This document shows positions 37,883 through 46,435 of a stretch of 64,000 nucleotides of DNA, piece by piece. The position numbers and the translations under genes were made by a program. The stretch lies in NCBI RefSeq assembly GCF_000194155.1, contig NZ_GL877879.1, positions 1,004,658-1,068,657 of the forward strand, written 5' to 3'. This stretch comes from Saccharopolyspora spinosa NRRL 18395 (lineage in GTDB: Bacteria; Actinomycetota; Actinomycetes; Mycobacteriales; Pseudonocardiaceae). Position 1 is the first letter of the stretch, and each line of letters opens with the position of its first letter. Below the pieces are notes generated by a model that was given only the letters and a program-made list of their open reading frames with translations, did no database searches and was not told where the DNA came from.

Positions 37883-38917
37883 TCAGCAGCGGCCGGCCAC
37901 TGCGTCATTCACGCGCTTGGCAAGGGCATCGTCGACATTGAACGGTTTTCCGTTGACGTCAACAGACTTGGCGCCGCCCGAGATCTCTTTGACCTGGTCG
38001 GTGGTGAGCAGGGTGATCGGTGGCTCGACCTTCTCCGGGATGCCTTGCCCGTCGAGGCGGGCAACGACCGAGTTGATGAACTCCGAACCGACGTGGTCCA
38101 GAAAAAGAATCCCGCTGGCGACGAACGTGCCTTGGTAGGTGGCCCGGAGGCCGATGCAGGTCCCGTTGTAGCCGATGACGGGTACCTTTCCCTTCAGGTT
38201 GCGGGTCTCGAGCGCCGAGATCGCACCGAACGCCATCTCGTCGTTGTCGGCGAACACCGCGTCTATTTCGGGGTGGGCTGTCAGGATGTCCGTCATCACG
38301 CGCAGAGCTTTGTCGCGCGCCCAGTCTGCTGGCTGGCGGGCGACGATAGTCGCCCCCGGGTTGGCTGCAGCCAGCCCCTGCTCGAACCCATTCGCGCGCT
38401 CGATGCCGGGCGTGTCAGCAGGGGCACCCTCGAGAACGGCGACTTTCGCCGCACCGTTCAGGTGGTGGCCGAGCCAGGTGCCCGCAACCTTGCCGCCTTC
38501 CGTCTCGTCTCCGATGATGGAGGTCACGACCAAGCCACGGTTTTGCGCGCCCTCGATCTCCGACTGCAGGATGAAAACCGGGATACCTGCGGCCTTCGCC
38601 TGCGTCAAGATCGGCATGATCTGCTGTTTGTCCCACGGTTCGATGCCAAGTGCCTTAACGCCTCGGCCGATCATCGCCTGCAGCTTGGTGACCATGTCCT
38701 GCATGTCCCGGCTGTCTTGAGAGAGCAGCTCGATGTTTCCTTTTGCGGCTGCCGCGGCCTCGGCTGCCTCCGACATGTCCTTGATGGCCGGGTTGTCCCA
38801 AGCCTGGGTCACCAGCCCAACCTTGATCTTGTGGCCGCTGTCCGTCCCCGCCCCCGCACATCCGGCCAGAAGCAAGACAGTCGCTGCGCCACACGCGATG
38901 AGCACCTTGCGCACCAC
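37883..38917 (-). CDS. Lipoprotein sugar-type substrate-binding protein
   Basis: 344 residues from a GTG at 38917, five bases after GGAGG (GTG at 38914 or 38923 is also possible). The signal peptide ends at lipobox LLAGC with Cys at about residue 20. The rest is a type I periplasmic-binding fold of the RbsB family: DMQDMVTKLQAMIGRGVKAL, IVARQPADWARDKALRVMTD, FADNDEMAFGAISALE and VPVIGYNGT. An aspartate-containing DNDEMA motif is usual in ligand contacts. First gene of the binding-protein/ATPase operon; ligand unknown, presumably the compound degraded by the neighbouring enzymes. Confidence 0.92.
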   Translation of the reverse strand: MVRKVLIACGAATVLLLAGCAGAGTDSGHKIKVGLVTQAWDNPAIKDMSEAAEAAAAAKGNIELLSQDSRDMQDMVTKLQAMIGRGVKALGIEPWDKQQIMPILTQAKAAGIPVFILQSEIEGAQNRGLVVTSIIGDETEGGKVAGTWLGHHLNGAAKVAVLEGAPADTPGIERANGFEQGLAAANPGATIVARQPADWARDKALRVMTDILTAHPEIDAVFADNDEMAFGAISALETRNLKGKVPVIGYNGTCIGLRATYQGTFVASGILFLDHVGSEFINSVVARLDGQGIPEKVEPPITLLTTDQVKEISGGAKSVDVNGKPFNVDDALAKRVNDAVAGRC

Positions 38918-38973
38918 TTTCACCTCCGGTTCCGAAGACCGCACAGCGGTCTCGCCTCCTCGCTTGGGGACGA

Positions 38974-39003
38974 AGTATGAACGACCGAGGTCAGAGCGGT
39001 CAA
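38974..39003 (-). promoter_or_regulatory. Putative promoter of the binding-protein operon
   Basis: On the minus strand TTGACC (39003-38998) and CATACT (38979-38974) are spaced 18 bp, with the GTG start 57 bp downstream. Possible operators at 39015-39027 and 39089-39101 lie just upstream of the -35, a position suited to activation. Confidence 0.45.
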
Positions 39004-39014
39004 CAGACTTGTCA

Positions 39015-39101
39015 TACCAATTATTGTCAAGAACAGCCAGTTTTGGGTAGATCGGCCGGACATGCCGTCGACTCAGCGAAACTGGTAATACCGATTCTGG
39101 G
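39015..39101. promoter_or_regulatory. Two candidate operator sites upstream of the transporter operon
   Basis: TACCAATTATTGT (39015-39027) and TACCGATTCTGGG (39089-39101) share the core TACCRATTMT with the site at 34063 in the other transporter/hydroxylase promoter. The first is embedded in TTGTCATACCA, which also fits the FadR-family TNGTNNNACNA pattern. Confidence 0.4.
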
Positions 39102-39251
39102 GCAGCGCGGTCGATACGCAGAGCTACGACACAGCGTTCAAGCTCGACTCGATGGAGCCTGGAGCGGTCAGCACCCTGTGCCGCTCGAATACTCATCGCC
39201 GCAGGCCCTTGGCCTGTAGATCACTGGCCGCGCGCCTGGGAACATGCCGGG

Positions 39252-39475
39252 ATGTTCATGTCGCTGCCGTACAAGGTCACCCGGCAACGCCTCACCGTCC
39301 CGGCCGCGCCCCTGCGCCGCGAGACTTCGAAGGAAGCAAAACTGCAGTGCTGTGGCAAGACAATGCGGAGCTGCGCAGCCAACTCCAGGTCCGTGTCCGC
39401 TACGAGCCAGCCGACCGGCTCCGGCTCACTGCACTGTCGTCCCTGCCACCCCGGGCCCCGCTAGGCACAGGTCTT
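39252..39475 (+). pseudogene. Integrase-core transposase N-terminal fragment
   Basis: VTRQRLTVPAAPLRRETSKE, then by frameshift QDNAELRSQLQVRVRYEPAD and RLTALSSLPP, match the N-terminus of the transposase at 20574-21652. Several shifts; nothing after the N-terminal domain. Confidence 0.55.
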
Positions 39476-39509
39476 CCCCGACTGGCAGCGGCGATGGGAG
39501 TGGAGTGAT

Positions 39510-39560
39510 AGGTGAGGGGCACCCTTAAGTGGTTTACCCGCCCAAGGGTGCCCCTCACCT
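39510..39560. terminator. Perfect 17-bp inverted repeat
   Basis: Arm AGGTGAGGGGCACCCTT (39510-39526) pairs exactly with 39544-39560 around a 17-base loop. There is no T-run. It could be a factor-dependent terminator or the end of a lost mobile element; no intact gene ends here. Confidence 0.5.
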
Positions 39561-40099
39561 GGTTCCCTCGGACTCCATCGGCTGGTCCCAGGTGCTTGAG
39601 GTCGCCGATCGGACCGAGCGGGCACGACAGGCAGGCAGCCACGGCGTGGTCATCAGGCCGCGCGCCCGCACGGCGGGCCGAACCATCTAAACGTTCGCAC
39701 GAATCGTGGCGCGCCGATTTAGACGCATGACGTATTCTCCAGGCGGTGATTTAGGCCATAGCCTGCCTCCGTGTAGGGCTAGTAAGACCAGTCGCACAAC
39801 CGCAGTCGAGTGGTGCAACTCCCCGGGCGTCAGTGAACGAGCCTGAACGGACCAGAGGTCAAGGCAGCAGCATTCACGGATGTCCGATCACGCAGTTCCC
39901 ATGAGTTCGATCTGTGGTCGTAATGCGGCCGCCTCCGGCGAGGACCGCTAGTCGATCCACGACCAACGGCTCCTCACCGTCGAGCGGAGGTTTGGAAGAT
40001 GACATCCGACTTGTCCCCCACCTCGGAGCGAACGCGTCCTCCCATGCATTTCCCACCCGACGAGGACCGGATCGTCGGTGGTAGATCCGCGATCCCGGC
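39561..40099. other. No recognisable gene
   Basis: About 540 bp between a hairpin and an aldolase scrap; only short frames without recognisable content on either strand. Confidence 0.4.
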
Positions 40100-40192
40100 G
40101 ACCGAGCAGCAACTGCGCCGCTAGCTGGCCGCGACCTACCGACTCGTGACTCTGTACGGCATGACGGACCTGATCTACACCCACATCTCGAT
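40100..40192 (+). pseudogene. Class II aldolase/adducin scrap
   Basis: LAATYRLVTLYGMTDLIYTH then IS is the N-terminal helix-strand of class II aldolase/adducin proteins, preceded by an in-frame stop (CTGCGCCGCTAG). The homology ends where the IS630 fragment begins. Confidence 0.5.
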
Positions 40193-40194
40193 GC

Positions 40195-40540
40195 AGATCC
40201 AGGCGATCGACCGCGCGGCCCCGATCCTGCCGATGATGCCCACCACCCCGGAGCGCGCCACCCACGACTACATCCGGCACGGCACCACCAGTTTGTTCGC
40301 CGCGTTCGACATGGCCAGCAGTTCCGTCATCGCCCAGCACTTCCGGCGGCACCGGCACCAGGAATTCCTGCGCTCCCTCGAACTGATCGACGACGCGGTG
40401 CCGAAAAGCCTTGATCTGCAACTGGTTCTGGACAACTACGCAACCGGCAAGCCCCCCAAGGTCAAGGAATGACTGCTGCGGCATCCCCGGTTCCACCTGC
40501 ACTTCACCCCGACCTCGTCGAGTTGGCTGAACCTCGTGGA
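40195..40540 (+). pseudogene. IS630-type transposase fragment
   Basis: The frame IQAIDRAAPILPMMPTTPER then THDYIRHGTTSLFAAFDMAS and LDLQLVLDNYATGKPPKVKE (second Asp of DDE) stops at 40472; one base out of frame it continues RHPRFHLHFTPTSSSWLNLV with the Glu (VER). N-terminal half missing. It abuts and truncates etfB. Confidence 0.7.
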
Positions 40541-40793
40541 ACGCGCCTTGCGCACCGCATCCTTGGCCGCCTCCGGGCCGACGGTCAGCACGGTGACCTG
40601 CGAGTCACCCGCAGCCTCCCCGATCCGCAGCGCCTGCTCGACGGCGTACTCATCCAACTCGGGAAGCAGAGCGTCCACCGACTCGCGGCCGGTCGTTAGG
40701 TCATCGATGAACCGCCGCTTCCCCATCGCATCGGGAACGTACTTCATGCACACCACAATCTTGCTTCATGCACACCACAATCTTGAGGTTCAT
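40541..40793 (-). pseudogene. Electron transfer flavoprotein beta subunit, broken
   Basis: ATG at 40793 after AAAGGAAC. The start MNLKIVVCMK is followed by a 22-bp tandem duplication that shifts the frame; without it the protein continues YVPDAMGKRRFIDDLTTGRE and PELDEYAVEQALRIGEAAGD, a clear EtfB N-terminus. After about 85 codons IS630 sequence replaces the rest. No etfA is nearby. Confidence 0.75.
40742..40785. repeat. Exact 22-bp tandem duplication
   Basis: Positions 40742-40763 and 40764-40785 are identical. The duplication falls within the first codons of etfB and, not being a multiple of three, destroys its frame. Confidence 0.9.
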
Positions 40794-40829
40794 CGCAAGT
40801 TCCTTTGTCGGGATTTCTCGTTCGTTCCG

Positions 40830-41259
40830 CTTCCCGCTGACAAGGACGGGTTGAGCGCGCCGTGGCGGGCTCGAGAGTGTCGGTCCATTCAGGTCGGCGG
40901 ACACCGATCGCCGTTCCGAAATCGGCTTGTCCCAAAGGACCTTCTCGGCCGGGTTCAGCAGGATCGGCGCGGAGAACTTCTCGGACCTTCTCGGCCGGGT
41001 TCAGCAGGATCGGCGCGGAGAACTTCTCGGCCTGGGCCGGTGCCTGGTTGACGTGGTCGTCGTGCGCGTGGGTGCACACGATCGCCTTAACCCGGCGATC
41101 CCGCACAGCTTCCGCGATCACGTCGGCGTCGTGCGCTGCGTCGATCACCAAGACTTCGTGTTCGTCGCCGACGATCCAGACATTGTTGTCGACGTCGAAG
41201 CTGCCACCGTCGAGATTGAACGTGCCAGAGGTGACGACGTGGTCGACCGGGGACGCCAT
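40830..41259 (-). pseudogene. MBL-fold metallo-hydrolase N-terminal fragment
   Basis: ATG at 41259 overlaps the stop of the alcohol dehydrogenase relic (TGATG). [20 protein letters not shown] and IVCTHAHDDHVNQAPAQAEK carry the HxHxDH zinc motif. At 40985-41030 an exact 46-bp duplication shifts the frame, and even with it removed only about 115 residues of the usual 210 remain. MBL hydrolases commonly follow the mycothiol-dependent formaldehyde dehydrogenase gene in actinomycetes. Confidence 0.75.
40939..41030. repeat. Exact 46-bp tandem duplication
   Basis: Positions 40939-40984 and 40985-41030 are identical. The unit starts and ends with CTTCTCGG, a microhomology that would favour slippage. 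It lies inside the MBL-fold gene and breaks its frame. Confidence 0.9.
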
Positions 41260-41790
41260 CAGAAAACCACCACCGAACGCAGCACCTCGCCGCGGTGCAT
41301 CTTCTCGAAGCCTGCTCGGCCTGGCCCAGGGCGATCTCTTCGGTCACGAACTTCTCCAGCGGCAACCATTCCTGCAGGAAAAGGCCGATGTAGAGCGGGA
41401 AGTCGCGGCTGGGCAGACAGTCGCCGTACCAGGACGACTTCAGCGCCCCACCCCGGCCGAAGTACTCGATCAGCGGGATCTCCGGGGCCATCAGCTCCGG
41501 TGTTGGAACGCCCACCAGCACCACAGTCCCGGGCAAGTCGCGAGCGAAGAATGCTTGCGTGTAGGTCTCCGGACGCCCCACCGCCTCCACGGCGACGTCC
41601 GCACCGTGGCCGCCTGTGACGCTGCGGATGAACTCCACCGGGTCGGGCTCGGTGGCGTTTACGGTGTGGGTGGCACCGAACTCCGCAGCCCACTTCAGCT
41701 TCCGCGGATCGGTGGCCACCGCAACGATCGTGGTCGCCCCGGCCAACCTCGCCCCAGCGATCACGGCATCACCCACACCGCCGCAACCGA
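41259..41790 (-). pseudogene. Zinc-type alcohol dehydrogenase (mycothiol-dependent type), truncated
   Basis: Begins abruptly with [18 protein letters not shown], the NAD-binding glycine motif, then [20 protein letters not shown] and [20 protein letters not shown] and, after loss of one base near 41315, [15 protein letters not shown]. This is the C-terminal half of an S-(hydroxymethyl)mycothiol dehydrogenase-like enzyme. The zinc-binding N-terminal half is replaced by the terminator of the aminotransferase operon at 41792, a rearrangement junction. Confidence 0.7.
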
Positions 41791-41791
41791 T

Positions 41792-41833
41792 CGCACAGCC
41801 GGAACGGCCCGGGTGGGCCGTTCCGGCTGTGCG
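41792..41833 (-). terminator. Terminator-like hairpin of the aminotransferase operon
   Basis: A 19-bp perfect stem (41792-41810 with 41815-41833) closes a GGGT loop, starting 12 bp past the aminotransferase stop. No U-tract follows, as is common in actinomycete terminators. Confidence 0.7.
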
Positions 41834-41844
41834 GACGCGGTGGG

Positions 41845-43197
41845 TCAGCCCTTGTTCGCTTCGTCGACGAGGTCGTCGACTCGACTCAGGACCTTGTCGA
41901 GGATGTCCAGCCCTTCCTGCGCCTCCTGCGGGGAAACGGTGCAGGGCGGCACGACGTGGATGCGGTTGGAGTTGGTGAACGGCAGCAGACCGAGGGACTT
42001 CGCCGTCCGCACGGCCTCGGCCATGATCGGGCTGCCGCCGCCGGTCGGTGCGACGGGTGCGCGGGTGTCGCGGTCGGTGACCAGCTCGATCGCCCAGAAG
42101 ACGCCGAGACCGCGCACCTCCCCCACGCTGGGGTGTCGTTCGGCGAGCTGCGCCAGCCCCGGCGCGATGACCTCCTGACCGATTCCGAGGGCGTTCTCGA
42201 CGACCACGTCGTGATCCATCACGGTGATCGCGGCTACGGCCGCAGCGCAGGCCAGCGGGTGCCCGGAGTAGGTCAGACCGCCCGGGTAGGGGCGCTGCGC
42301 GAAGTGCTCGGCGATGCGGTCCCCGATTAGCACCCCACCGAGCGGGACGTAGCCGGAGTTGACGCCCTTGGCGAAGGTCAGCAGGTCGGGCACGACGCCC
42401 TCGGTCGCGGAGTGGAACCAGGCGCCGGTGCGGCCGAATCCGGTCATCACCTCGTCGATGATCAGGACGATGCCGTACCGGTCACACAGCTCGCGCACCC
42501 CGGCGAGGTAACCCGGCGGCGGAACCATGATCCCGGCAGTACCCGGGATCGCCTCGAGCAACACCGCCGCGACAGTCTGCGGCCCCTCCAGCTCGATGAC
42601 CTGCTCCAAGTGCGCCAGCGCCCGCTCGCACTCCTCGGCCTCGGTCCGGGCGTGGAAGTGGCTGCGGTACAGGTACGGGCCGAAGAAGTGGACCACGCCG
42701 GCGTTGCCGGCGTCGTTCGGGAAGCGCCGGGGATCGCCGGTCAGGTTGATCGCGGTCTGCGTTCCGCCGTGGTACGAGCGGTACCGGCTCAGGACCTTCG
42801 GGCGTCCCGTGACCAAGCGTGCCATGCGCACCGCGTGCTCGTTGGCATCAGCTCCACCGTTGGTGAAGAACACGCGGTCGAGGTCCCCCGGAGCCCGTTC
42901 GACGATTAACCGGGCGGCCTCGGAACGCACGTCGTTGGCGTGCTGCGGGGCGATCGTGGTCAGCCTGCGGGCCTGTTCGACGATCGCTTCCACGACGTCG
43001 GGGTACTGGTGGCCGATGTTGGTGTTCACCAGCTGCGAGGAGAAGTCGAGCAGCCGGTTGCCCTCGCCGTCCCAGACGTAGGACCCTGCCGCGCGGGTGA
43101 TGACCAGGGGATCCAGGCCCGCCTGCGCCGACCAGGAGTGGAACACGTGGCGGCGGTCCAGCTCGTAGGTCCGGGCCGCATCGTCGATAAGAGCCAT
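41845..43197 (-). CDS. Class III omega-aminotransferase (beta-alanine:pyruvate type)
   Basis: 450 residues from an ATG at 43197 with AAGGAGA upstream, 12 bp after mmsA. Class III PLP fold: the cofactor Asp in [14 protein letters not shown], the Schiff-base Lys in [20 protein letters not shown] and the RTGAWFHS segment. Substrates of the class are omega-amino acids such as beta-alanine, 3-aminoisobutyrate or GABA. Pairing with methylmalonate-semialdehyde dehydrogenase points to beta-alanine or 3-aminoisobutyrate, the amine products of pyrimidine-type ring degradation. This would complete the route begun at 25-33 kb. Confidence 0.9.
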   Translation of the reverse strand: MALIDDAARTYELDRRHVFHSWSAQAGLDPLVITRAAGSYVWDGEGNRLLDFSSQLVNTNIGHQYPDVVEAIVEQARRLTTIAPQHANDVRSEAARLIVERAPGDLDRVFFTNGGADANEHAVRMARLVTGRPKVLSRYRSYHGGTQTAINLTGDPRRFPNDAGNAGVVHFFGPYLYRSHFHARTEAEECERALAHLEQVIELEGPQTVAAVLLEAIPGTAGIMVPPPGYLAGVRELCDRYGIVLIIDEVMTGFGRTGAWFHSATEGVVPDLLTFAKGVNSGYVPLGGVLIGDRIAEHFAQRPYPGGLTYSGHPLACAAAVAAITVMDHDVVVENALGIGQEVIAPGLAQLAERHPSVGEVRGLGVFWAIELVTDRDTRAPVAPTGGGSPIMAEAVRTAKSLGLLPFTNSNRIHVVPPCTVSPQEAQEGLDILDKVLSRVDDLVDEANKG

Positions 43198-43209
43198 CAG
43201 GAGATCTCC

Positions 43210-44715
43210 TTACGCCGTCTGCGGGAAGCCGAGGTTGAGGCCACCGTGACTGGGGTTGAGCCAGCGGGAGGTGACGACCTTGCCGCGGGTGAAGAAGTGC
43301 ACTCCCTCGGTGCCGTGCGCGTGGGTGTCGCCGAACAGCGAGCTCTTCCAGCCGCCGAAGCTGTAGTAGGCCATCGGGACGGGGATCGGCACGTTGATGC
43401 CGACCATGCCGACCTCCACCTCGTTGTGGAAGCGCCGCGCCGCACCACCGTCGTTGGTGAAGATCGCCGTGCCGTTGCCGTACGGGTTGGAGTTGATCAG
43501 CCGCAGCGCCTCGTCGTAGGACTCGACGCGCACCACCGACAACACCGGGCCGAAGATCTCGTCGGTGTAGCAGCTCATGTCCGGGGTGACGTTGTCGAGA
43601 AGCGTCGGACCGAGCCAGAACCCGTTCGCCCCGCCGTCGGCGCGCACCTGCCGGCCGTCGACGACGATCGCCGCGCCGTCCCGCTCGGCCGCGTCGACGT
43701 AGGAGGCGACCTTGTCCCGGTGGGCCTTGGTGACCAGTGGCCCCATGTCGCAACTGCGGGTGCCGTCCCCGGTCCTGACCGACCGCGCGCGCTCGGCGAT
43801 CTTGGCCACCAGCTCGTCGGCGATCCGACCGACCACCACGACGGCGGAGATGGCCATGCAGCGCTCCCCGGCGGAGCCGAACCCCGCATTCACCATCGCA
43901 TCGGCGGCCAGATCGAGATCGGCATCGGGCAGGATGACCGCGTGGTTCTTCGCCCCACCGAGGGCCTGCACGCGCTTGCCGTTCGCGGTACCCGTGGCGT
44001 ACACGTAGCGGGCGATCGGCGTGGAGCCGACGAAGCTGATCGCCTTCACCGCCTCGTGCGCGAGGAGTTCGTCCACGGCGAGCTTGTCGCCCTGCAGCAC
44101 ATTGAAAACCCCGTCGGGGAGACCTGCCTCGGCCCACAGCTCCGCCAGCCACAACGCGGCCGACGGGTCCTTCTCGCTCGGTTTCAACACCACCGTGTTG
44201 CCCGCGGCGATCGCGATCGGGAAGAACCACATCGGAACCATCGCCGGGAAGTTGAACGGCGAGATGATACCCACCACCCCGAGCGGCGGGTTCACGGAGA
44301 ACGAATCCACCTCGGTGGAGGCGTTCTCCGTGAACCCGCCCTTGACCAGGTGCGGCATCCCGCAGGCGAACTCCACGACCTCCTGACCGCGAGTGACCTC
44401 GCCCAGCGCGTCGGAGACGACCTTGCCGTGCTCGCTGGTGATGATCGCGGCCAGCTCGTCCTTGCGCTCGTTGAGCAACTCGCGGAACCGGAAGACGATC
44501 GCGGTCCGCTTCGCCAACGAGGTGTCGCGCCAGGCCGGGAAGGCGGCCTCCGCCGCTTCGATCACCGTCCGCGCGTCCTCGGCGTTGGCCAGCGCCACCT
44601 CCCGCGTTACCTCACCCGTCGCGGGGTTGGTCACCGGAGCCGTTGCTCCGCTCGAACCGTCGAACGGCTTGTTGTTCACCCAATGCACGATCTGTGACTG
44701 ACCGGTGTTCGCCAC
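43210..44715 (-). CDS. CoA-acylating methylmalonate/malonate-semialdehyde dehydrogenase
   Basis: 501 residues from the start codon at 44715. Family marks: NPATGEVTREVALANAEDAR, SPFNFPAMVPMWFFPIAIAA, the catalytic Cys in GFGSAGERCMAISAVVVVG and DEIFGPVLSVVRV. MmsA converts malonate or methylmalonate semialdehyde to acetyl- or propionyl-CoA; it lacks the general-base Glu of hydrolytic aldehyde dehydrogenases, and the NAD-binding LGGAKNHAVILPDADLD fits MmsA. First gene of the operon with the aminotransferase; the divergent PucR regulator lies 130 bp away. Confidence 0.92.
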   Translation of the reverse strand: MANTGQSQIVHWVNNKPFDGSSGATAPVTNPATGEVTREVALANAEDARTVIEAAEAAFPAWRDTSLAKRTAIVFRFRELLNERKDELAAIITSEHGKVVSDALGEVTRGQEVVEFACGMPHLVKGGFTENASTEVDSFSVNPPLGVVGIISPFNFPAMVPMWFFPIAIAAGNTVVLKPSEKDPSAALWLAELWAEAGLPDGVFNVLQGDKLAVDELLAHEAVKAISFVGSTPIARYVYATGTANGKRVQALGGAKNHAVILPDADLDLAADAMVNAGFGSAGERCMAISAVVVVGRIADELVAKIAERARSVRTGDGTRSCDMGPLVTKAHRDKVASYVDAAERDGAAIVVDGRQVRADGGANGFWLGPTLLDNVTPDMSCYTDEIFGPVLSVVRVESYDEALRLINSNPYGNGTAIFTNDGGAARRFHNEVEVGMVGINVPIPVPMAYYSFGGWKSSLFGDTHAHGTEGVHFFTRGKVVTSRWLNPSHGGLNLGFPQTA

Positions 44716-44845
44716 TGACTTCTTCCTTCGCTCGACAACTCAGGATGTGGATCGCCGGGGCCGCGACCTCGGCACCTCATGACGTTGCCAGCCGCACTGC
44801 CGACATGATGGAAAGAATCAGCCATATTGCCTTACACTTCGTCAG
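44716..44845. promoter_or_regulatory. Divergent mmsA/pucR-type promoter region
   Basis: 130 bp between the two divergent starts should contain both promoters and the PucR operator. I could not define a clear repeat. Confidence 0.4.
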
Positions 44846-46435
44846 GTGATCCTGACTGTTCGCGACGTGCTCGCCCTGCCCGTCGTCGCGGCCGGTCACC
44901 CGCGCGTCGTCGCAGGCCACACCCTGCTCGCCCGCCCGGTGCGCTGGGTGCACATCAGCGAGTCCACCGACCTGACCGACCTACTGGAAGGCGGCGAGCT
45001 GGTGCTCAGCACCGGGCTGCCCCTCACCGGCGCACCCGAAGCGGTGTCGGGCTACCTCGCCATGCTCGGCGCGCAGCAGGTCGCCGGGCTCGTCGTCGAG
45101 CTGGGCACGCACCTGCACAAGGTGCCCGACGGGCTCGAAGCCGTGGCCGAGGCCGCCGGTGTGCCGGTCGTCGTGCTGGACACCGAGATCCGCTACGTCG
45201 AGGTCACCGAGCAGGTCCACCGCCGGATCGTGGCCGAGCAGTACGACGAGGTGGAGTTCGCCCGCACCACGCACGAGGTCTTCACCTCGCTCAACATCGC
45301 GCGGGCTTCCAGCACCGACATCGTCACCCGGGCGTCGCAGATCCTCGACGCCCCGCTCGTGCTGGAAGACCTGAGCCGCCACGTGCTGGCCCATTGCGCT
45401 GCGGGCACCAAGACCGCGCAGCTGCTGGAGAACTGGGCGGAACGCTCGCGGCTGCACGATTTCCCCGGCACCGGTACGACGTCCGGGTGGTCGACGGTGT
45501 CGGTCGGTGTCGGGACCGAACGGTGGGGGCGCCTCGTGCTCCCAGTCGAGGTGCCCGACGCAACGCGCGCGAAGATGGTACTCGAACGCGCAGCGCAGTC
45601 CCTGCAGCTGCACCGGATGCTCCAGCAGGAGCGCGATGCCCTCGTCGTGCACGCCCTCGGTGGCCTGTTCGACGACATGCTCAACGGCCGGATCGGCGAC
45701 GAAACCGAAGCCCTCGTCCGCGCCAGCGCACTCGGGCTGCGGATGAACCACAACTACGTGCCGGTCGTGGTCCGGATCCCGCAACGCCCGAACGCGCATC
45801 CCCTCACCCAAGGCGAGATCGACCGCCGCCTGCTCACCGCCCTCCGCCAGGCGGTCGCCGAGACCGGCCACACCGCGATCGTCTCCATCCGCCGCGAAGG
45901 CACCGTCTCGGCGGTGATGTCCTGCACCGACCCTGACGACGCGCTCCGCGCGGTGTGCACCGGCCTGGGAACACGACTGTCTAAACGAGACGGAACCGAA
46001 TCCTGGGTCGCAGGAACGGCACCCAGCAGCCCGAGCCTGCTCGCCGCGGCGCGGGAGATCACCGAAGCCGAACACGTCGCCGACGTCGGCGTCACCATGC
46101 CGGCAGCCAACCGCCTCTACCGTTCCACCGACGTGCGGCTGCGCGGCCTGATCGCCCTGCTCCGCCACGACCACCGCGTCCAGGCCTTCGCCGAAACCGA
46201 ACTCGGCCGTCTGCTCGAACACGACGCCCGCAACAACGACGACCTCCTCGGCCTCCTGCGGACCTACCTCGACAACAGCGGCTCCAAAACCGAAACCGCG
46301 CGGGACACCGGGCTCAGCCGCCCAACCCTCTACGCTCGCCTGCAAACCATCGAACGAATCCTCGGCATCCTGCTGGACACAGCCGAGTCACGCACCTCCC
46401 TGCACACCGCCCTGATGATCGTCGACAGCTCTTAA
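44846..46435 (+). CDS. PucR-family transcriptional activator
   Basis: 529 residues from a GTG at 44846. The N-terminal PucR domain has LARPVRWVHISESTDLTDLL, GGELVLSTGLPLTG and PVVVLDTEIRYVEVTEQVHR; the central GAF/GGDEF-like region is followed by the C-terminal PucR helix-turn-helix (LLRTYLDNSGSKTETARDTG, then LSRPTLYARLQTIERILGIL). PucR regulators activate purine, GABA or beta-alanine catabolic genes; GabR of Corynebacterium is one example. Divergence from mmsA and the aminotransferase argues that it controls them in response to an amino acid intermediate. Confidence 0.92.
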   Translation: MILTVRDVLALPVVAAGHPRVVAGHTLLARPVRWVHISESTDLTDLLEGGELVLSTGLPLTGAPEAVSGYLAMLGAQQVAGLVVELGTHLHKVPDGLEAVAEAAGVPVVVLDTEIRYVEVTEQVHRRIVAEQYDEVEFARTTHEVFTSLNIARASSTDIVTRASQILDAPLVLEDLSRHVLAHCAAGTKTAQLLENWAERSRLHDFPGTGTTSGWSTVSVGVGTERWGRLVLPVEVPDATRAKMVLERAAQSLQLHRMLQQERDALVVHALGGLFDDMLNGRIGDETEALVRASALGLRMNHNYVPVVVRIPQRPNAHPLTQGEIDRRLLTALRQAVAETGHTAIVSIRREGTVSAVMSCTDPDDALRAVCTGLGTRLSKRDGTESWVAGTAPSSPSLLAAAREITEAEHVADVGVTMPAANRLYRSTDVRLRGLIALLRHDHRVQAFAETELGRLLEHDARNNDDLLGLLRTYLDNSGSKTETARDTGLSRPTLYARLQTIERILGILLDTAESRTSLHTALMIVDSS

